A DNA stretch of 64,000 nt from Christensenellaceae bacterium (GTDB lineage Bacteria; Bacillota; Clostridia; Christensenellales; Aristaeellaceae), in the NCBI GenBank assembly GCA_020025205.1, contig JAHHSO010000007.1, positions 8,272-72,271 of the forward strand, in the 5' to 3' direction. A program made the position numbers and the translations under genes. Position 1 is the first letter of the stretch, and every line of letters begins with the position of its first letter. The notes under the pieces were generated by a model, which worked only from the letters and a program-made list of their open reading frames with translations, was not told the DNA's origin and did not search any database. Positions 33,759-43,026 of the stretch are shown piece by piece.

Positions 33759-35219
33759 ATGTATCTTTCACAATTAACGCAGAAAATGCCGGAGCTGATT
33801 GAACTTACGGGTGAAGCATCTATCGGCACACTGACGGCTGATTCGCGCGCAAAATGCAAGGACGGATTGTTCTTCTGCATCCGCGGCGGCAGTGTGGATG
33901 CACATGATTTTGCGCCGCAGGCACTTGAAAATGGCTGCTGTGCGCTGGTTGTGGAGAGAAAGCTTGATCTGCCCTGCCCGCAGGTTGTTGTGACGGATGT
34001 CCGCGCGGCAATGACACGCATTGCCAGCGCGTTTAATGGGCATCCTGAACGCAGAATGAAGCTGGTGGGCATCACCGGCACCAAGGGAAAGACAACAACC
34101 ACCTATCTGTTGAAGAGCATTATTGAAGAAGCGGGGCTTCGCTGCGGCATTATCGGCACCACCGGCTGCATCGCCGGAAATACCAAGCTGCCCAGTCACC
34201 TGACTACGCCCGACCCTATCGAAATGTTCAATATTCTGCGCATCATGGCTGATGCGGGCGTTGAAGTGGTCTGCATGGAAGTTTCCGCTCATGCGCTGTA
34301 TCTGCGCAAGCTGGTTGGCGTCACGTTTGAAGCGGCGGCCTACACCAACCTCTCGCAGGACCATCTGGATTTCTTCGGCACGATGGAAAACTACTTTGAG
34401 GCAAAGCGGCTGCTCTTTGCCAATGGAATGACGAAGAACGCGGCGGTTAACGTGGATGAAGAATCGGCGGCAGCGGTATGCCAGAACATAACCTGCCCGC
34501 TTCTGACGTATGGCATCAGCAGCCGCGCAGACCTGTTTGCACGGGACATTGAGGTGACGGAAAGCGGCGTTTCATTTGAAATCAGCCTGCGCCACCTGCA
34601 CACCGAGCGCGTGCACCTGCTGCTCACCGGCATGTTTAATGTGTACAATGCGCTGGCTGCCGCTGCGTGCGCGCTGATTCTGGGCATCTCCCTGGAAGAC
34701 ATCAAAAATGGACTTGAAGCGGTTGTCAATGTTCCGGGAAGAGTGGAGATGCTCAAAACACAGACGCCCTACCGCATGATTCTGGATTACAGCCATTCGC
34801 CGGATGCGCTGTCCAACATTCTGCGCACGGTGCGCGAGTTCTGCCGAGGACGGATTATTCTGGTCTTTGGATGCGGCGGCGAGCGCGATAAAGGCAAGCG
34901 CCCGATGATGGGCGAGATTGCCGGCAAGCTGGCTGATTACTCCATTTTGACCAGCGACAACCCGAGACATGAAGATCCGATGGCGATTCTTTCCGCGATT
35001 GAAGAAGGCATTAAGCCCACTGGCGCGGATTATGAAGTGATTGAGAACCGCCGCGAGGCGATTCGTCAGGCGATGGAAATGGCGGTCGGCGGGGATATCG
35101 TTGTGCTGGCCGGCAAGGGACATGAAACATATCAGGACATCGGCGGCGTCAAGCATCCCTTTGACGAAAAGGTCATCGTTCAGGAACTGCTTAAAGAAAT
35201 CGCTGAAGAACTGAAATAA
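33759..35219 (+). CDS. murE: UDP-MurNAc-tripeptide synthetase MurE (meso-DAP type)
   Basis: A 486-residue cytosolic ligase that adds the third amino acid of the stem peptide. The ATP loop GTKGKTTT is at 107-114, and the C-terminal DNPR motif (in TSDNPRHEDP, about 405) indicates meso-diaminopimelate as substrate; L-Lys enzymes differ here. An ATG two codons earlier is too close to GGAGG, so the ATG at 33759 (7-base spacing) is used. murF, often next, is absent. Confidence 0.95.
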   Translation: MYLSQLTQKMPELIELTGEASIGTLTADSRAKCKDGLFFCIRGGSVDAHDFAPQALENGCCALVVERKLDLPCPQVVVTDVRAAMTRIASAFNGHPERRMKLVGITGTKGKTTTTYLLKSIIEEAGLRCGIIGTTGCIAGNTKLPSHLTTPDPIEMFNILRIMADAGVEVVCMEVSAHALYLRKLVGVTFEAAAYTNLSQDHLDFFGTMENYFEAKRLLFANGMTKNAAVNVDEESAAAVCQNITCPLLTYGISSRADLFARDIEVTESGVSFEISLRHLHTERVHLLLTGMFNVYNALAAAACALILGISLEDIKNGLEAVVNVPGRVEMLKTQTPYRMILDYSHSPDALSNILRTVREFCRGRIILVFGCGGERDKGKRPMMGEIAGKLADYSILTSDNPRHEDPMAILSAIEEGIKPTGADYEVIENRREAIRQAMEMAVGGDIVVLAGKGHETYQDIGGVKHPFDEKVIVQELLKEIAEELK

Positions 35220-35260
35220 TAAACAATGGGCCTCAGCCCGCAATTCGGAGGATGAGAACT

Positions 35261-36232
35261 ATGCAAAGGATGATGGTGACTCTGCTTGTGGCGTTTGCTA
35301 TTGGCATCGTGCTGGGCAAGCTGCTCCTTCCTGTTTTACACAAACTCAAGTTTGGACAGAACATTTATGAGCTTGCTCCAGAAGCGCATAAGAAAAAGCA
35401 GGGCACGCCCACGATGGGCGGTGTGGTCATTGCGGGCGCGGCCATTGCGGCGGCGCTGCTGCTCAATGACTACAAGGCATCTTTTTCCAAGGACATGCTG
35501 TTTGCTATGATCCTGATGGCGCTTGGCAATTTGTGCATCGGCTTTGCAGATGATATGACCAAGATTCGGCATGGCAAGAACGGCGGACTGACCCCCAAGC
35601 AGAAGATGTTCTTTCAGACGATTCTGGCGCTGGCCTTTTCCTGCTACTGCTACTTCCATCCGCAGATCGGCTCTTCAATCAAGGTGCCTTTTCTGCGCGT
35701 GGAATGGGATTTGGGCATTTTCTACATTCCGGCGATGATGTTTATTATTGTCGGGACAACCAACAGCGCCAACCTCCTGGATGGACTGGATGGACTTTTG
35801 ACAAGCGTGTCCATGGTGGACTTTGCTACGCTTGCTGTGCTCTGCGGCGCGGCTTCACTGTCCGGCCTGGGCGTGGGCTGTGCGGCCATGTGCGGCGCGC
35901 TGATGGCGTTTCTGTCCCGCAATGCGTATCCGGCACAGATGTTCATGGGCGATACCGGTTCCATGTTCATCGGCGGTGCGTTGGTGGCTGCGGCCATGAT
36001 GCTGCGTCAACCGCTGATTCTCGTTTTGATTGCGTTCTGGATGCTGATGAGCAGTCTGTCTGACATCATTCAGATTGCGTATTTCAAAAAGACACACGGC
36101 AAGCGTATCTTTAAGATGGCGCCAATCCATCATCATTTTGAACTATGCGGTATTCACGAAACCAAGATTGTCACGATGTACATGGTGACGACGATTGTGC
36201 TGTGTGTCATCACGCTTCTTGGTGTGCTGTAA
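35261..36232 (+). CDS. mraY: Phospho-MurNAc-pentapeptide transferase MraY
   Basis: A 323-residue polytopic membrane enzyme that makes lipid I from UDP-MurNAc-pentapeptide and undecaprenyl phosphate. Conserved sites are the GTPTMGG motif (about 48-54), FADDMTK (about 97-103, catalytic Asp pair), NLLDGLDGL (about 170-178), MFMGDTGSM (about 229-237) and the HHHFE motif (about 290-294). GGAGG directly abuts an ATG at 35252, so the start at 35261 is preferred. Confidence 0.96.
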   Translation: MQRMMVTLLVAFAIGIVLGKLLLPVLHKLKFGQNIYELAPEAHKKKQGTPTMGGVVIAGAAIAAALLLNDYKASFSKDMLFAMILMALGNLCIGFADDMTKIRHGKNGGLTPKQKMFFQTILALAFSCYCYFHPQIGSSIKVPFLRVEWDLGIFYIPAMMFIIVGTTNSANLLDGLDGLLTSVSMVDFATLAVLCGAASLSGLGVGCAAMCGALMAFLSRNAYPAQMFMGDTGSMFIGGALVAAAMMLRQPLILVLIAFWMLMSSLSDIIQIAYFKKTHGKRIFKMAPIHHHFELCGIHETKIVTMYMVTTIVLCVITLLGVL

Positions 36233-36247
36233 GGAGGCTTTTTTCCG

Positions 36248-37606
36248 ATGGATGTTCAGGGAAAGCGCGTGCTCGTGTGCGGCATGGCGCGCAGCGGCAT
36301 TGCTGCCGCGGCGCTTCTGTGCAGACTGGGGGCACGGGTAACCATTAACGATCTCAAAGAGGAAAGCGCATTTGGCAGCGAACTGGACGGCCTTTCCGGC
36401 TGCCTGTTTGCGCTGGGGCAGACGCCGGATGCCCTGATTGACGGACAGGATATCATGGTCATCAGCCCGGGCATTGCATGGGCAAAGCCTTTTGTGCAGC
36501 ATGCCATTGAAAAGGGCGTTGAGGTCATTGGCGAACTTGAACTGGGAGCGCGGCTGACGCGCGGCACGCTCGCCGCCATTACCGGCACAAATGGCAAAAC
36601 GACGACCACAACGCTCGTTGGTGAATTTTTCCGCACAGCGGGAAGAACAACGCATGTTGTGGGCAATATCGGCTATCCGATCACTGCGACAGCGGGGGAT
36701 TCAACGGACGAGGATGTAACAGTCGTGGAGGTCAGTTCCTACCAGTGCGAAGGAATTTCTCAGTTCCACCCTCATGTAGGCGCTGTTCTGAATATCACGG
36801 AAGATCACATTGCCCGCCACGGCTCCATGGACGTTTATGTGGCGATGAAGCGCCGTATTTTCGCCCGCCAGACTGCAGATGACTTTGCTGTTTTCAATCT
36901 GGACGATGCAGTCTGCCGGAAAATGGCGCAAGGACTTCAAAGCAGAATCGTCTGGTTTTCCCGCACGCAGCCAGTGGACTGCGGAGCCTGCATTGTTGAC
37001 GGGAACATCACGTTCCGTCTGGACGGCAGGGAAGAAAAAATCTGCGCAGCATCTGAGGTATATATCCCCGGCCCGCATAATCTGGAGAACGCGTTGGCGG
37101 CAGTGGCGATTGCCGGCGTGATGGGCGCAGAAGGAGAGACCATGGCGCAGGTGTTGCGCACGTTTAAGGGCGTGGAGCACCGCATTGAGACGGTGCGCGA
37201 GCTGGACGGGGTCACATGGATCAACGATTCAAAGGGAACCAACGTCGATTCCACACTCAAGGCGATTGAAACAATGACACAGCCGACGATTTTAATTCTC
37301 GGAGGAAGCGATAAAAAGGCGTCGTTTGATTCTCTGGCGCAGTCGATCAGAAAGGCGCCGCAGATTGTCCACTGCGTGCTCATAGGAGACACGGCGGCGC
37401 AGATTCGGGAAGCACTTGAATGTGCCGGATACACGGCATATACCGAGATGGGATATAATTTCGATGGTTGTCTGGCAGAATGCCGGAGGCTGGCTCAAAG
37501 CGGCTGGTGTGTGCTGCTGTCGCCCGCCTGTGCGAGCTTTGATATGTTCAAGGACTATGAAGACCGAGGACGCGTATTTAAAGAAAAGGTTATGGCGCTT
37601 AACTGA
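36248..37606 (+). CDS. murD: UDP-MurNAc-L-alanine-D-glutamate ligase MurD
   Basis: 452 residues, three-domain Mur ligase. The N-terminal Rossmann-like part (GMARSGIAAA, 12-21) binds the UDP substrate; GTNGKTTT (113-120) binds ATP; the C-terminal domain carries GGSDKKASFD (about 354-363) and LLSPACASFD (about 424-433), a MurD hallmark. It adds D-Glu in the cytoplasm. AAGGAGG lies 11 bases upstream of the ATG, and the gap after mraY is 15 bp. Confidence 0.95.
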   Translation: MDVQGKRVLVCGMARSGIAAAALLCRLGARVTINDLKEESAFGSELDGLSGCLFALGQTPDALIDGQDIMVISPGIAWAKPFVQHAIEKGVEVIGELELGARLTRGTLAAITGTNGKTTTTTLVGEFFRTAGRTTHVVGNIGYPITATAGDSTDEDVTVVEVSSYQCEGISQFHPHVGAVLNITEDHIARHGSMDVYVAMKRRIFARQTADDFAVFNLDDAVCRKMAQGLQSRIVWFSRTQPVDCGACIVDGNITFRLDGREEKICAASEVYIPGPHNLENALAAVAIAGVMGAEGETMAQVLRTFKGVEHRIETVRELDGVTWINDSKGTNVDSTLKAIETMTQPTILILGGSDKKASFDSLAQSIRKAPQIVHCVLIGDTAAQIREALECAGYTAYTEMGYNFDGCLAECRRLAQSGWCVLLSPACASFDMFKDYEDRGRVFKEKVMALN

Positions 37607-37662
37607 CGCAAACCGACTGCAAAAGATAAAAAAATCTTGGGCAGTCGGGAGGAAACGTTGTA

Positions 37663-38991
37663 ATGCCGAAAAACAACAGGCGTTCCTGTGACAAGTCCGT
37701 TGTGGTACTGATGGTGCTGCTGCTGGTCTTGGGGCTGATTACGTTGTTTAGTGCCACCTATTATCAGAAAACGGCGACGGGCGATGCGCTCGCTGCCGTG
37801 AAAAAGCAGCTGATTGGCGTGGCGCTGGGGGCTGGGGCATGCGTGATTCTTTCGCGCGTGCCATACCGCCTGTTTAGAGAGCCGCGGGTTATGCTGCTTT
37901 TATTGGCTGTCAGTGCTGTTCTGCTCATTCTTGTGCTGATTCCCGGCATCGGCGTGAGCATCAACGGCTCAAGGCGCTGGCTGAATTTTCTGGGGCTGAG
38001 TATGCAGCCGTCGGAGTTTGCCAAGTATGCCATGGTGATCTTTATGGCGGGCGCGCTGGACAGACGCGCAGAGTCGATTTACAGCCTGTTTGGGGGCGTA
38101 GCGCCGCTGCTTCTGGTGCCGGGGCTGATGTTCCTTTTGATTCTGGAACAGCCCAATTTGTCCACGGGCGGCAGCATCCTGATCTGTGCATTGTCGATGC
38201 TGTTTTGCGCGGGACTGCGTTGGCGGCATATTCTGCTGCTGGGGGTCAGCGGTACCTGTTTGGGCGCTGTCTACGCATGGAGCGCACCGTACAGGCGGGC
38301 GAGAATACTATCTTTCAGAGATCCGTTTGCCAAGATGAGCGATGAAGGCTATCAGCTTTCGCAGTCGCTCATTGCGCTTGGCTCAGGCGGGCTGTTCGGA
38401 ATGGGGTTAGGACAGGGCAGGCAAAAATTTGCATATCTGCCATACCCGGAATCGGATTTTATATTTGCGATTGTTGGGGAAGACTTTGGGTTGATCGGCT
38501 GTTTGAGCATCGTCATGCTGTTTGCCCTGTTTGTGTTTGCGGGGCTTCGCGTGGCGCTGCAGTGCCGGGATCGATACGGCTGTTTGCTGGCCGCGGGCAT
38601 CACATCCATGATCGGCATGCAGGCGTTTATCAATATGGGCGTCGTTACGGGCATATTGCCTACGACCGGATTGCCTCTGCCTTTCTTCAGCGCAGGAGGC
38701 ACATCTGTGAGCATGATTATGGCGGCAGTGGGCATCCTGTTGAGTATTTCCAGAGAAAACGGACGGATTATCAAAGAGCAGAGCGGAGGAGCGGGGCATG
38801 AGGCACAAGAAACGCAAAAAGGCCGCAGCACAGACCATGATGATGGCGTGCGTGGTCGTCATGGGATTAGCGCTTTTGACGGTGCTGGTCAGCAGTCAGG
38901 TGTTCGCGGTACGCAACATTCTGGTGGTTGGAAACCGCAATCTTCTCAGCGAGGAAGTCATAACGCAGAGCGGCGTTCAGATTGGAGATAA
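37663..38991 (+). CDS. ftsW: SEDS peptidoglycan polymerase FtsW (SpoVE-like), abnormal C terminus
   Basis: 442 residues. About ten membrane segments with the SEDS landmarks LNFLGLSMQPSEFAK (about 107-121), ESDFIFAIVGEDFGL (about 264-278) and TGLPLPFFSAGG (about 334-345). It polymerises glycan strands with its class B PBP partner. Normal FtsW homology stops near residue 375; the following 65 residues are a polar tail (GHEAQETQKGRSTDHDDG...) that is the +1 frame of the ftsQ start. It overlaps ftsQ by 194 bp, suggesting loss of the ancestral stop codon. Confidence 0.9.
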   Translation: MPKNNRRSCDKSVVVLMVLLLVLGLITLFSATYYQKTATGDALAAVKKQLIGVALGAGACVILSRVPYRLFREPRVMLLLLAVSAVLLILVLIPGIGVSINGSRRWLNFLGLSMQPSEFAKYAMVIFMAGALDRRAESIYSLFGGVAPLLLVPGLMFLLILEQPNLSTGGSILICALSMLFCAGLRWRHILLLGVSGTCLGAVYAWSAPYRRARILSFRDPFAKMSDEGYQLSQSLIALGSGGLFGMGLGQGRQKFAYLPYPESDFIFAIVGEDFGLIGCLSIVMLFALFVFAGLRVALQCRDRYGCLLAAGITSMIGMQAFINMGVVTGILPTTGLPLPFFSAGGTSVSMIMAAVGILLSISRENGRIIKEQSGGAGHEAQETQKGRSTDHDDGVRGRHGISAFDGAGQQSGVRGTQHSGGWKPQSSQRGSHNAERRSDWR

Positions 38992-39625
38992 TCTTTTAAG
39001 TCTCACAGATGCCAAGATCAGGCGCAATCTGGAGAAAAACCGCTACATCGCTTACGAAGGGCATGAGTTTGATTACAACGGCACGCTGACACTGCATATT
39101 ACTGAAAGGATCGGCATGGGCGTTGTTCAGGCGCTGGGCAATTACTATGTGCTGGACGCTTCCGGCGTCGTGCTGGAGGGGCCGCTTGCCGTCTATCCGG
39201 ACAGCGTGTCCGGCCCGAAGATCAGCGGTTTTCAAATTGATAAGAATACCCGAATCATGGTCGGTTGTCAGCTGCCGGTTCAGGACATGGCACAGCTGGA
39301 GTCCATGGAACGGGTGCTACTGGCTCTTGAAAAGGCAAGCATGCTGGGCAGGGTTTCTCTGATTGATGTGCACAGCCGCGGCAATCTGTACGCCATGACG
39401 ACGGAAGGCACCAAGATTGTTCTGGGCGACGATAAAAAGCTGACCACCAAACTGCTCATTGCCCGCGAGGTTTTGAACATCAGAACGCCGATGGGCAACC
39501 TCAAAGGGGCAAAGATTGATGTTTCCAGCGGAAAGGATGCACATTATATTCCGGATGTCCTGCCGACGGTCACCCCGGTTTTGACCCCCACCCCAATCCC
39601 GACCCCGGAACCGACGCCTGTTTGA
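38798..39625 (+). CDS. ftsQ: Cell division protein FtsQ/DivIB
   Basis: 275 residues. A basic N terminus, one membrane segment (about 14-34), a POTRA domain beginning AVRNILVVGNRNLLSEEVI (about 36-54), a beta domain, and a Pro/Thr-rich tail from about 255 (repeated TPTP units). FtsQ scaffolds the FtsL/DivIC complex. GGAGGAGCGGGGC lies before the ATG, so this start is well supported although it sits inside the ftsW frame. Sequence identity to FtsQ is low, as usual; synteny and topology support it. Confidence 0.85.
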   Translation: MRHKKRKKAAAQTMMMACVVVMGLALLTVLVSSQVFAVRNILVVGNRNLLSEEVITQSGVQIGDNLLSLTDAKIRRNLEKNRYIAYEGHEFDYNGTLTLHITERIGMGVVQALGNYYVLDASGVVLEGPLAVYPDSVSGPKISGFQIDKNTRIMVGCQLPVQDMAQLESMERVLLALEKASMLGRVSLIDVHSRGNLYAMTTEGTKIVLGDDKKLTTKLLIAREVLNIRTPMGNLKGAKIDVSSGKDAHYIPDVLPTVTPVLTPTPIPTPEPTPV

Positions 39626-39689
39626 CCGTCGTTTTCTCAGGAAAATGAGAGGAAAAAAAGCGTAAATTGGACAAAATTTGCTCAAATGC

Positions 39690-39718
39690 TTGAAAGAAAG
39701 GGCATAATAGGTTACAAT
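39690..39718 (+). promoter_or_regulatory. Promoter of ftsA-ftsZ
   Basis: TTGAAA, 17 bp, TACAAT, in the 173-bp gap after ftsQ. This would allow ftsAZ expression apart from the mraZ promoter. Confidence 0.65.
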
Positions 39719-39798
39719 AAACTCGCATAATAATAGCAATAGGATGATATCTTGCGCCCTTTTGGGCCAATTTACATGCGGAGGAGCATGAGGATCGT

Positions 39799-40977
39799 AT
39801 GATGAAAAAAGCGACGGCGGTTCTGGACTTTGGTACGTCCAAGGTGCTGGTATTGCTCGCAGAGGAGAGCGCGTATCAGAAGGTGACAATCACATCTGCC
39901 GGTATGGCTCAGTACGATGGTTTTATGAACGGAGAGTGGAATAAACCTTCGGAGGTATCCGATGCGATTGCCAGTGCTGTGGAAGCAGCAGAAAAAAAGA
40001 TCGGCACACATATTAAAGAGGTGTATGTTGGAGTTCCGGGCGAATTTGTAAGGGTGTATGTGATCGAGTCGAGCGTGGCACTTCAGGGCGCAGATCCCAA
40101 GGTTACCAGCGCAGACGTGGAAAAACTTCAGCGTCAGGCAACGGAAATGCTCGACAGACCAACGGGTGTCATCATTCACCGCTCTCCTGCATGGTTTAAG
40201 GTAGATGGCGGCCAGAAGACACTCGAACCCGTGGATCAGAAAGGTTCCATGCTGGAAGGCATGATTGGTTTTGTTCTGGCAGATCAGTTTTTTATCAATG
40301 ATGTGACAGAAAGACTCAAGGAACTGGGCATTGAAGTGCGGGGCTTCTTCTCTACATCTGTAGGCGAGGCGATGCAGATGATCCCGTTTGAAGAGCGTGA
40401 CCATACGGCGATTCTCGTAGATGTCGGTTATCTGTCTACGGAAGTGATGGCGGTTGAGGGAGATGCGTTGATCTGGCAGAAGGTTCTGCCTGTTGGCGGC
40501 GCACACATCACGCTGGATCTGACGTATGGACTGGAAAAGCCATTTGAGATGTGCGAAAAGATCAAAAGGGCATACACGTTTAACGCTCCTAAGAACACGG
40601 AAATCGAAGTTCAGGGCGAGGATGGACAAATGGAAACCTTCGCCGGTGAGCAGGTTTCCATGATCGTGGATGCACGCGTGGACGAAATGCTTGAGCTGAT
40701 TGATGATGCAATCAAGAAAAGCGGCATCAGGCTGGGCAACTGGTCCAATATCTACTTCACAGGCGGCGGCCTTATGCCGATGTCGGGCGCACGGGTCTAT
40801 GCCGCAAGCAAACTTTCACGAAATGTTCGGGAAGCAGCCAGCAAGACGGTTAAGCTCAAACCGGCGCAGATCTACGCCAGCGGCAGCGGCCTTCTGGAAC
40901 TGGTTTACAATACAATCGAGATGGAAGAACAGGACGAGGGTCTGTTTGACCGTATCAAACGTTTTTTCCGCAGATAA
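39799..40977 (+). CDS. ftsA: Cell division protein FtsA
   Basis: A 392-residue actin-fold protein that tethers FtsZ to the membrane. Phosphate motifs: LDFGTSKVLVLL near residues 9-20 and LVDVGYLSTEVMAV (about 206-219); the third, YFTGGGLMPMSG (about 319-330), is also present. The C terminus ends in an amphipathic helix (GLFDRIKRFFRR), the membrane-targeting sequence of FtsA. The gene starts with two ATGs after GAGGA and lies just before ftsZ. Confidence 0.92.
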   Translation: MMKKATAVLDFGTSKVLVLLAEESAYQKVTITSAGMAQYDGFMNGEWNKPSEVSDAIASAVEAAEKKIGTHIKEVYVGVPGEFVRVYVIESSVALQGADPKVTSADVEKLQRQATEMLDRPTGVIIHRSPAWFKVDGGQKTLEPVDQKGSMLEGMIGFVLADQFFINDVTERLKELGIEVRGFFSTSVGEAMQMIPFEERDHTAILVDVGYLSTEVMAVEGDALIWQKVLPVGGAHITLDLTYGLEKPFEMCEKIKRAYTFNAPKNTEIEVQGEDGQMETFAGEQVSMIVDARVDEMLELIDDAIKKSGIRLGNWSNIYFTGGGLMPMSGARVYAASKLSRNVREAASKTVKLKPAQIYASGSGLLELVYNTIEMEEQDEGLFDRIKRFFRR

Positions 40978-41032
40978 TCAGGTGCCGCAGGAGCGCGGCA
41001 GGATATGAAGCAAAACAAAAGGGGGATTTCCT

Positions 41033-42346
41033 GTGTTTGAAATTGAAATGGACGAGCGTCCGGCAGCTTCCATTAAGGTCGTCGGCTGCGGAGGCGGCGG
41101 TGGAAACGCGCTGAACCGCATGGTGGACTGCGGCGTGACGGGCGTTGACTTTATTGCAGTGAACACCGATGTGCAGGCGCTGCGCACCAGCAGAGCGGCG
41201 ACGATGATCCAGATTGGTGAGAAGCTCACAAAGGGTCTGGGTGCGGGTGCAACGCCCGAAATCGGCAAGAAGGCTGCTGAAGAGAGCCGCGAGGAAATCG
41301 CCGGCGTGCTCAAGGGCGCGGATCTTGTGTTCGTGACGGCGGGCATGGGCGGCGGAACCGGCACTGGCGCTGCTCCGGTTGTGGCAGAAATTGCACGCGA
41401 CATGGGAATCCTCACGATTGCTGTGGTGACCAAGCCGTTCGCTTTTGAAGGCAAGACCCGTATGCGCAAGGCAGAGGCCGGCATTGACGAACTCAAGCAG
41501 CGCGTGGATACGCTGGTCGTCATTCCCAATGAGCGTCTATTGCAGGTCTGCCCGAAGGGAACATCTTTCAAGGGCGCGTTTAACTTTGCGGACGATGTGC
41601 TCCGTCAGGGTATCCAGGGCATTTCTGACCTGATCTCTCAGACCGGCATCATCAACCTGGACTTCGCAGACGTCAAGGCGGTTATGGAGTCCGGCGGCAT
41701 GGCACATTTGGGCATTGGCGTGGGCAAGGGCGAGAAGGCCATGGCTGACGCAGCTCAGAATGCGATTTCTTCTCCCATGCTGGAGACAAGCATTGATGGC
41801 GCACGCGCTGTCCTGATCAATGTAACCTGCAATTCCAATTGCAGCATTGCAGACATTAACGATGCTGTCGAAATGATTACCGCCGCGGCTGACAGCGAGG
41901 CGAACATCATCTTCGGTGCGAATATTGATGATGCGCTGGAAGATGAGGTGCATATCACCGTCATTGCAACCGGCTTTGAAAAGGTTCCGTTCCCGCCGCG
42001 TGCCAGCAGCATTGAGCGTCCGGCATCGCTGCCGTCTCAGGCACCGTATGTGCCGCAGGCCTATCAGCCCGCTGCATATCCGCCGCAGGGAGGCAACTTT
42101 ACCCGCTATGATCCGAATTATCAGCCGGTGACAGCAGGATATGCGGTTCCGCCGCAGCAGAACGGCATGCCTGGTGAACCGGAAGTGCCGGCCTTTGTGA
42201 ACGAAGCTGCGCCCGGACAGCGTGTGTCCCCGTATGCTTCGATTCCGGATATGGGCGCTCCGGCGGTTGAACAGAATCGCCAGGATGATCGCAATACTCC
42301 GCGTTCCTTTATGGACGGAATTCCGGCGTATATGCGCAGAAAGTAA
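41033..42346 (+). CDS. ftsZ: Cell division GTPase FtsZ
   Basis: 437 residues. The GTPase signature GGGTGTG is at 106-112 and the tubulin-like T7 loop around NLDFADVKAVM (about 204-214). The C-terminal linker is Pro/Tyr/Gln-rich (about 325-420), ending with FMDGIPAYMRRK, the conserved tail that binds FtsA and other partners. The GTG start follows GGGGGA with six bases spacing. A strong terminator closes the dcw region. Confidence 0.97.
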   Translation: MFEIEMDERPAASIKVVGCGGGGGNALNRMVDCGVTGVDFIAVNTDVQALRTSRAATMIQIGEKLTKGLGAGATPEIGKKAAEESREEIAGVLKGADLVFVTAGMGGGTGTGAAPVVAEIARDMGILTIAVVTKPFAFEGKTRMRKAEAGIDELKQRVDTLVVIPNERLLQVCPKGTSFKGAFNFADDVLRQGIQGISDLISQTGIINLDFADVKAVMESGGMAHLGIGVGKGEKAMADAAQNAISSPMLETSIDGARAVLINVTCNSNCSIADINDAVEMITAAADSEANIIFGANIDDALEDEVHITVIATGFEKVPFPPRASSIERPASLPSQAPYVPQAYQPAAYPPQGGNFTRYDPNYQPVTAGYAVPPQQNGMPGEPEVPAFVNEAAPGQRVSPYASIPDMGAPAVEQNRQDDRNTPRSFMDGIPAYMRRK

Positions 42347-42355
42347 GTGTATCGT

Positions 42356-42382
42356 GCCGGTCGAAAGACCGGCTTTTTTCTT
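42356..42382 (+). terminator. Intrinsic terminator after ftsZ
   Basis: GCCGGTC-GAAA-GACCGGC followed by TTTTTTCTT. A GAAA tetraloop closes the stem. Confidence 0.93.
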
Positions 42383-42483
42383 AAGTGACAAGAGAATGCT
42401 TCGCGGGGGATGCCGGAGAATTTCAGCTATTAAGATGGTATGCATGGTGCCGATTATTTAGGACAAGAGAAGGAGGCTGTATC

Positions 42484-42798
42484 ATGGATGTTAAAAAAAG
42501 ACTTCGGGAATTGATGGACGAGCGGAACTGGTCGGTTTCTCAGCTGGCCAGAGAGAGTGATCTGCCTCGTTCTACTGTGCAAAGCTTGTTTACGCAGGAT
42601 GCAGAGCCCATGGTATCTACCTTGGAAGCGATATGCAAAGGACTGAATATTACGGTTTCTCAGTTTTTTGAAGAAGAGAGCAGCGTTGGATTGAACGATG
42701 AAGAGCGCAGTCTGATTTTTCAATGGAGCTGCCTGGGGGAAAGGGAAAAGCAGATTGTGCTGGAACTGATTGAAGTGCTTGCACATCGAGGCCTGTGA
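42484..42798 (+). CDS. XRE-family helix-turn-helix regulator
   Basis: 104 residues. An N-terminal HTH of the Cro/CI (XRE) type covers about 6-60 (WSVSQLARESDLPRSTVQSL is the helix pair). The C-terminal half (FEEESSVGLNDEERSLIFQW...) is a short helical tail common in small DNA-binding proteins of Clostridia. AAGGAGG precedes the ATG. It has its own terminator at 42801-42830. The target is unknown; position after ftsZ is probably incidental. Confidence 0.85.
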   Translation: MDVKKRLRELMDERNWSVSQLARESDLPRSTVQSLFTQDAEPMVSTLEAICKGLNITVSQFFEEESSVGLNDEERSLIFQWSCLGEREKQIVLELIEVLAHRGL

Positions 42799-42800
42799 TC

Positions 42801-42830
42801 AAGGGGACAGCACGCGGCTGTCCTTTTTTT
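42801..42830 (+). terminator. Terminator after the XRE regulator
   Basis: GGACAGC and GCTGTCC form a stem with loop ACGCG-like bases, preceded by AAGG and followed by TTTTTTT. Confidence 0.88.
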
Positions 42831-42941
42831 GTGGCGAAGCAAAAAACGGAAGTCCCTTCATGCTGTTGGGAATTGAAATACAACTTGTGTATGAGCGTTC
42901 AATCTCAAAGACATGTGGATTATTTTTGTCAGGACATCATG

Positions 42942-42977
42942 ATACCCCCTTGCACAGCGTTCTGCACAAGGGGGTAT
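42942..42977. repeat. 11-bp perfect inverted repeat
   Basis: ATACCCCCTTG and CAAGGGGGTAT flank a 14-base spacer that itself has TGCAC/CTGCA similarity. There is no T tract on either strand, so it is not a typical terminator. It lies in the 228-bp gap between convergent genes, where no gene is seen. Confidence 0.5.
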
Positions 42978-43026
42978 TCTGTCTATTGCCCGTTTAACTG
43001 CGGGCGTTTATGAAGAGCGGGTTTGA

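Noticed and set aside
42356..42382. Small palindrome after ftsZ as a regulatory site.
   Set aside because: The GAAA tetraloop and T run make it an ordinary terminator.
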